DNA of 47,720 bases from Pseudomonadales bacterium (lineage in GTDB: Bacteria; Pseudomonadota; Gammaproteobacteria; Pseudomonadales; Natronospirillaceae), in the NCBI GenBank assembly GCA_022968985.1, contig JALJPK010000023.1:1-47720 (forward strand), read 5' to 3'. The notes under the pieces were generated by a model, which made no database searches, was not told the DNA's origin, and saw only the letters and a program-made list of their open reading frames with translations. The translations under genes were made by a program, and so were the position numbers. Shown here one piece after another: positions 44,105 to 47,720 of this stretch. Position 1 is the stretch's first letter, and every line of letters starts with the position of its first letter.

Positions 44105-45553
44105 TTATTCGTCTGAACTGCTATTAAAACCAGAGCTCTGTGCAACGGTAGGTTCTTTTTTGATATTCAACTGAATGTTTGAACTAAGGTTTGAAGTAAT
44201 GCTTGAGGTAATGTTGTACCAGTCTAGTTTTCTGGTCGCTAACATTACAATCGTTAATAAAACAAATAACAATATCGAACCCATCAAAAATGCGAAGTCT
44301 TCGCTGTGTAATATAAAAAATAATGCAAAATAAATAACACTTAGAGTGCCTGATATAAATAATGCACGTTGTAATGATTTTAATATAAAGCTGGTATATA
44401 AACTTATTAAGCTGATGCAGGCAAATGCGCTGATTAAGTATGAAGTGGTGAAATTAAAGTGTTCTGAAAGCGCAATTAATAATAAGAAGAAGATAGATAG
44501 TGATAAACCCACCATTAAATATTGCAAAGGGTGAATACTTAATGCTTTGAATATCTCAAACATAAAAAATGCGATGAATGTTAATAGTATAAATAAATTG
44601 GCGTATTTAACGGCGCGTTCTGACAGAGTGTAATGGTTGACAGGTTCAAATAAATTCACTGATAAAGAGGCGTTGATTAGTTTTTGGCAATGCCCTAACT
44701 CACATTGTGACAATAGGCTCGAAAGATTACTAGATAGTGAGGTTAGTTTCCATGTTGCTTCGAACCCTTCGTCGGTTATGTTGTGTTTGCTGGGTAAGAA
44801 GTTACCGTTAAAGCTGGGGTGTGGCCAGTTTGAGCTTAGGTTTACTTCGTTGTTTTGACCTACTGGGTAGATCGAAAGTGAGTTTGTGCCTTTAAACGGT
44901 AGGGTGAATTCAAACTCAATGCTTTTGTTGTTTTCAGATTTGAATACTTCTAAATTAAGTTTTACATTTAATCCTGTTAGTGAATCATCAATGATAGAGC
45001 CTTCTTCAAATAAGAAATTTTGTTTATTGATTTTAAGTTGCGGAATGCTAGTAACCCCTCTTAAGTCATTGATTAATGTGACTAGATGAATGGATTGGAT
45101 TTTAGTGAAGTTTTCTTGCGCCTCAACTAATTGAATAAGGTTGTTAGGTATTGTGCCTTTGACTGTCATGTTTGATTCAAAAACAGGAGTGCTAAAAATA
45201 CCAATTTTCTTTTCAAAGGTTTGAATGTCGCTTTGTATATGGGTTTGGTCCGCGGCAATGAGTTTTGTTTTCTGGGCAGTTGTTTTGATGCTGCGATAAT
45301 TTTTTAGGTTTTTGTCCCATACATTCGAAGTGGTAGTGGTAGTGTATTTAACAACAAATAATGGGGTGACAATGGATTGTGACTTACTAAAAGATTGTTC
45401 AATATTATGTTTAGCGTCAGCTAATGAGTTTGCTCGTTGTTTGATGCTGTCTTTTACAAACGCCATTGGCAGTTGTAATAATAAAAATAAAACAAGAATT
45501 GCTAGTATTTTGATCCATAATTTTTGTTGGCTAGCGGAAGGTTTGATTGTCAT
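44105..45553 (-). CDS. creD: Cell envelope integrity protein CreD
   Basis: CreD is an inner-membrane protein whose expression is induced by the CreBC two-component system; its overproduction alters envelope and beta-lactam responses in several gammaproteobacteria. The sequence has a first membrane helix (LWIKILAILVLFLLLQLPMA), a periplasmic domain of about 280 residues containing FKGTNSLSIYPVGQNNEVNLSSNWPHPSFNGNFLP and GFEATWKLTSLSS, then five to six C-terminal helices starting YTLSERAVKYANLFILLTFI. Its 482 residues slightly exceed E. coli CreD (450). GGAG precedes the ATG. Confidence 0.94.
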   Translation of the reverse strand: MTIKPSASQQKLWIKILAILVLFLLLQLPMAFVKDSIKQRANSLADAKHNIEQSFSKSQSIVTPLFVVKYTTTTTSNVWDKNLKNYRSIKTTAQKTKLIAADQTHIQSDIQTFEKKIGIFSTPVFESNMTVKGTIPNNLIQLVEAQENFTKIQSIHLVTLINDLRGVTSIPQLKINKQNFLFEEGSIIDDSLTGLNVKLNLEVFKSENNKSIEFEFTLPFKGTNSLSIYPVGQNNEVNLSSNWPHPSFNGNFLPSKHNITDEGFEATWKLTSLSSNLSSLLSQCELGHCQKLINASLSVNLFEPVNHYTLSERAVKYANLFILLTFIAFFMFEIFKALSIHPLQYLMVGLSLSIFFLLLIALSEHFNFTTSYLISAFACISLISLYTSFILKSLQRALFISGTLSVIYFALFFILHSEDFAFLMGSILLFVLLTIVMLATRKLDWYNITSSITSNLSSNIQLNIKKEPTVAQSSGFNSSSDE

Positions 45554-45599
45554 GTTGTTACTCCAAAGTAAAATTTAAAATGAAAGTATATAAACTCCG

Positions 45600-45636
45600 T
45601 GTGTGGGTTTTATGTGTTGAATGTGTGTTTTGTGTG
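45600..45636 (-). promoter_or_regulatory. TGTGTG-rich direct repeats upstream of creD
   Basis: Four TGTGT(G/T) blocks start at 45600, 45613, 45622 and 45631. They lie 47-83 bases before the creD start, roughly one per helical turn. OmpR-type regulators such as CreB bind spaced direct repeats, but the known CreB tag (TTCAC-N6-TTCAC) is not present. Confidence 0.3.
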
Positions 45637-45768
45637 TGGATTGAATATAAATCAATTAAACTTAAGGCTGTCACATTAGTGTCGATTTAAAACATCATGT
45701 TAATCAGTTAGAACTAAGTGTTTTATATGTAGTGTGGATAAATAATTAAATACTTATTAGAGCACTAT

Positions 45769-46581
45769 ATGAGGATGAAGCGAGTTCCCCTTATTTATAC
45801 TTTCATTATTTTAGCTGTGCCATTTGTGGTTTCAGCAAAAAAATCAAATATTCCTAATTTTAATATGATTGAAATTCCGGCTGGTAGTTTTGATATGGGG
45901 TCAATTCATGCGCTTGATTCTGCAAGGCCTGTTCACGCGGTTAATGTTCCCAGTTTTAAGATAATGCAAACTGAGGTTGCGTGGGAATTGTATCAAAGCT
46001 GTATTGATATGGGGGGTTGTTTAAATAATGAAGAATTTGGCGGAGATGAAGGGTGGGGTAAAGATAATAGGCCTGTCATAAATGTAAACTTTCAAGACAT
46101 TACCGAGCAATTTATACCTTGGTTAAATAAACAAACAGGGGAAGAATTTAAGTTGCCCTCTGAAGCTCAGTGGGAATACGCAACAAGGGCAGGTAGTGCA
46201 GCTAAATTTAGTTGGGGTAATGAGATTGATTGCTCAAAAGCAAATTATGATGGGGGTGAGGGTGAAAAGTGTGAATATGATATTCAAGGAGGTGAGAGGG
46301 GTACTTTACCTGTTAAGTCTTTCGAGCCAAATGCTTTTGGATTATATGACATGCATGGAAATGTTTGGGAGTGGGTGCAAGACTGCTGGAATAAAAATTA
46401 TATAGGCGCTCCAATCAATGGTGATGCGTGGCTTGAAGGGAATTGTAATTTTCGTCAAGTTCGTGGTGGTGCTTGGGTTGATCCTGAGAAATATCTGCGA
46501 TCAGGTGATCGAAACAGGAATTGGGTAAAAACACGAATTAATATGATGGGATTTAGGCTTGTTCAGGATATACAAGATTAG
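45769..46581 (+). CDS. Secreted SUMF1/formylglycine-generating-enzyme-like protein
   Basis: A signal peptide (VPLIYTFIILAVPFVVSA) leads a single FGE-sulfatase domain. Family marks are MIEIPAGSFDMGS, VHAVNVPSFKIMQTEVAWELYQ, FKLPSEAQWEYATRAG, FGLYDMHGNVWEWVQDCW, and RQVRGGAWVDPEKYLRS ... MMGFRLVQ. True sulfatase-activating enzymes need two active-site cysteines near the C-terminus; these are not evident in RGGAW... RNRNWVK, so it is more likely a structural or substrate-binding member. It lies on the opposite strand between creC and creD, splitting two genes that are normally adjacent, and converges on creC. Confidence 0.87.
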   Translation: MRMKRVPLIYTFIILAVPFVVSAKKSNIPNFNMIEIPAGSFDMGSIHALDSARPVHAVNVPSFKIMQTEVAWELYQSCIDMGGCLNNEEFGGDEGWGKDNRPVINVNFQDITEQFIPWLNKQTGEEFKLPSEAQWEYATRAGSAAKFSWGNEIDCSKANYDGGEGEKCEYDIQGGERGTLPVKSFEPNAFGLYDMHGNVWEWVQDCWNKNYIGAPINGDAWLEGNCNFRQVRGGAWVDPEKYLRSGDRNRNWVKTRINMMGFRLVQDIQD

Positions 46582-46595
46582 TTTGTGTTTGAAGG

Positions 46596-47720
46596 CTACT
46601 TCGGAAAAACCAAAACAGCCAAAACAAAGCTAGTATCATCTTTATTCAAATTATTAATTAATACCAAACCCTGATGTAAATCCATAATCTGTCTAACAAA
46701 ACTCAAGCCTAAGCCTGTGCTTTTTGGTTGATTATTTGGTCGTGGTAACGAATAAAAACGATCAAATAATTTAGCTTTAGCAAAATCAGGAATCGCTTCA
46801 CCTTGGTTTTTAATGATTATATTTGTTGAGTTGGCTTTTGATTTTATTTCGATTTCAATTGTGCTTTTTTCTTCTGCAAAATCTAATGCATTATCAATTA
46901 AGTTGTTGATGGCGATTAATAATAAATCTTGATTAACGTTAATCGAAACGGTGTTCTCATTGGAATGAATTAAAAACTTAAGCTGTTTAATATCTGCGTG
47001 TGCTTGTTTTTCTTTTGTGGTGTTATTGATGATTTTAACGATATCAATGGATTGTGTTTCCAATGTGTGAATATTTTCAAGTGCCGCTAATTTAAGCATT
47101 TGATCGATGGTTTGTTCTAAGCGCTTTGCTTGATTAAATATCGTTTTTGAAAATTGTTCGTGTTGCGAATTTGGCATGTCTGTCGACATTAATTCTATTG
47201 AGCCTTTAATGGCTGCGATCGGGCTTTTTAATTCGTGAGTTAATGCCTGTACGTAATTTTCAACATAGTTTTTCCCTTCTAATTGAATGCGCATTTGTTC
47301 GATGGCTTGGGCTAAATTGTTTAATTCTGTGCCTTGAAGTTTTGGTAATATACTAGGTTTTGAATTGCCAACATTTTGTGCGTATCGCACTATTTTACTG
47401 ATTGAGCGAGATAACCAATATGATAATAAACCACCGATAATTGTGGTAATTAATATTAATCCCAATCCTTGTTTTAATGTGGTGCTTTTACTTAATTCTA
47501 AGAAAGGTTGTAGCGATAAATTGGGAGTGTAAACAGTTAATACACCAATGATGTTTTTTTGATTTACGCCTTGTTTAGCGTAAATAGGCGCAGCTACATA
47601 CATAACGGTGCTAAGTGGATCTTCGGGGTTACTCATGGTGCTTTTTGCGCCGTTTTTTCCTTTTTATGTTATTATAAGATCTCGCGTTTGGCTGTAGTCT
47701 TTGCCTATTATTACTTGGTT
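46596..47720 (-). pseudogene. creC: Sensor histidine kinase CreC, interrupted by an in-frame stop (5' end outside window)
   Basis: CreC is the membrane sensor of the CreBC system. From Met (47636) to the end, the sequence matches E. coli CreC: DPLSTVMYVAAP, a membrane helix, EGKNYVENYVQALTHELKSPIAAIKG (phosphorylated His), NNLIDNALDF (N box), and RFYSLPRPN and TGLGLSFV (F and G2 boxes). The frame does not truly start there. Reading further upstream, IGKDYSQTRDLIIT, then a TAA at 47664-47666, then KGKNGAKST continue the family alignment to the window edge; E. coli has Leu at the TAA position, so a TTA-to-TAA change explains it. The periplasmic sensor is therefore cut off unless read through or restarted. 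Confidence 0.82.

Overview
This 47.7-kb window looks like chromosome from an AT-rich gammaproteobacterium (roughly one third G+C by eye), probably aquatic or marine. Three gene neighbourhoods support that placement. They are murJ-ribF-ileS-fkpB-ispH; pilT/pilU divergent from yggS-proC-yggT-metX-metW-DUF4426-rdgB-hemW; and iscRSUA-hscBA-fdx. Use of metX/metW and the pilTU-yggS layout point towards Pseudomonadales/Oceanospirillales/Cellvibrionales-like lineages rather than Enterobacterales. The sequence alone does not give a genus. No rRNA, tRNA, CRISPR array, prophage or complete transposase gene was recognised.

Layout. 1-6.4 kb: murJ end, ribF, ileS, fkpB, ispH and a NYN-domain gene; lspA is absent from its usual place, where a MITE-like hairpin, a terminator and a REP-like pair sit instead. 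6.4-8.0 kb: a DUF2141 secreted protein and yaeQ, separated by 90-bp tandem repeats. 8.1-13.1 kb: an accessory operon of a membrane-anchored GH3-like protein lacking its catalytic nucleophile, two MalF/MalG-type ABC permeases and an acyltransferase with a -1 frameshift at a slippery heptamer. 13.1-21 kb: orphan cbiD, tatD, a REC-PAS regulator, a fatty-acid-hydroxylase membrane protein, rpoH, ftsX (without ftsE) and argH. 21-30.4 kb: an unknown gene, then hemW, rdgB, DUF4426, metW, metX, yggT, proC, yggS, and divergent pilT-pilU. 30.4-36.7 kb: a hydrolase and hisC on the minus strand; tsaC, aroE, a YiiX-like amidase, a 35-codon small ORF and a lipoprotein on the plus strand. 36.7-42.5 kb: the complete isc operon on the minus strand behind a recognisable IscR type 1 operator. 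42.5-47.7 kb: an array of hairpins, a YefM/YoeB-type pair, a small zinc-ribbon protein, creD with a small membrane partner, a secreted SUMF1-domain gene and creC with an in-frame stop.

Three signals stand out. First, a composite triple-hairpin element of about 100 bp occurs three times (30421-30522, 42499-42602, 42610-42709). All three stems change in compensatory fashion between copies while loop motifs stay constant, and REP-like GTAG hairpins follow nearby. Second, the GH3-like pseudo-enzyme, permease pair and acyltransferase form a compact cluster with no solute-binding protein or ATPase; it may be a novel glycan-linked transport or sensing system. Third, several genes have lost partners or function: lspA and ftsE are missing from conserved places, creC carries a stop codon, the acyltransferase is frameshifted, and the YoeB-like toxin has two catalytic residues replaced. 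This suggests ongoing gene decay, possibly aided by dispersed repeats.
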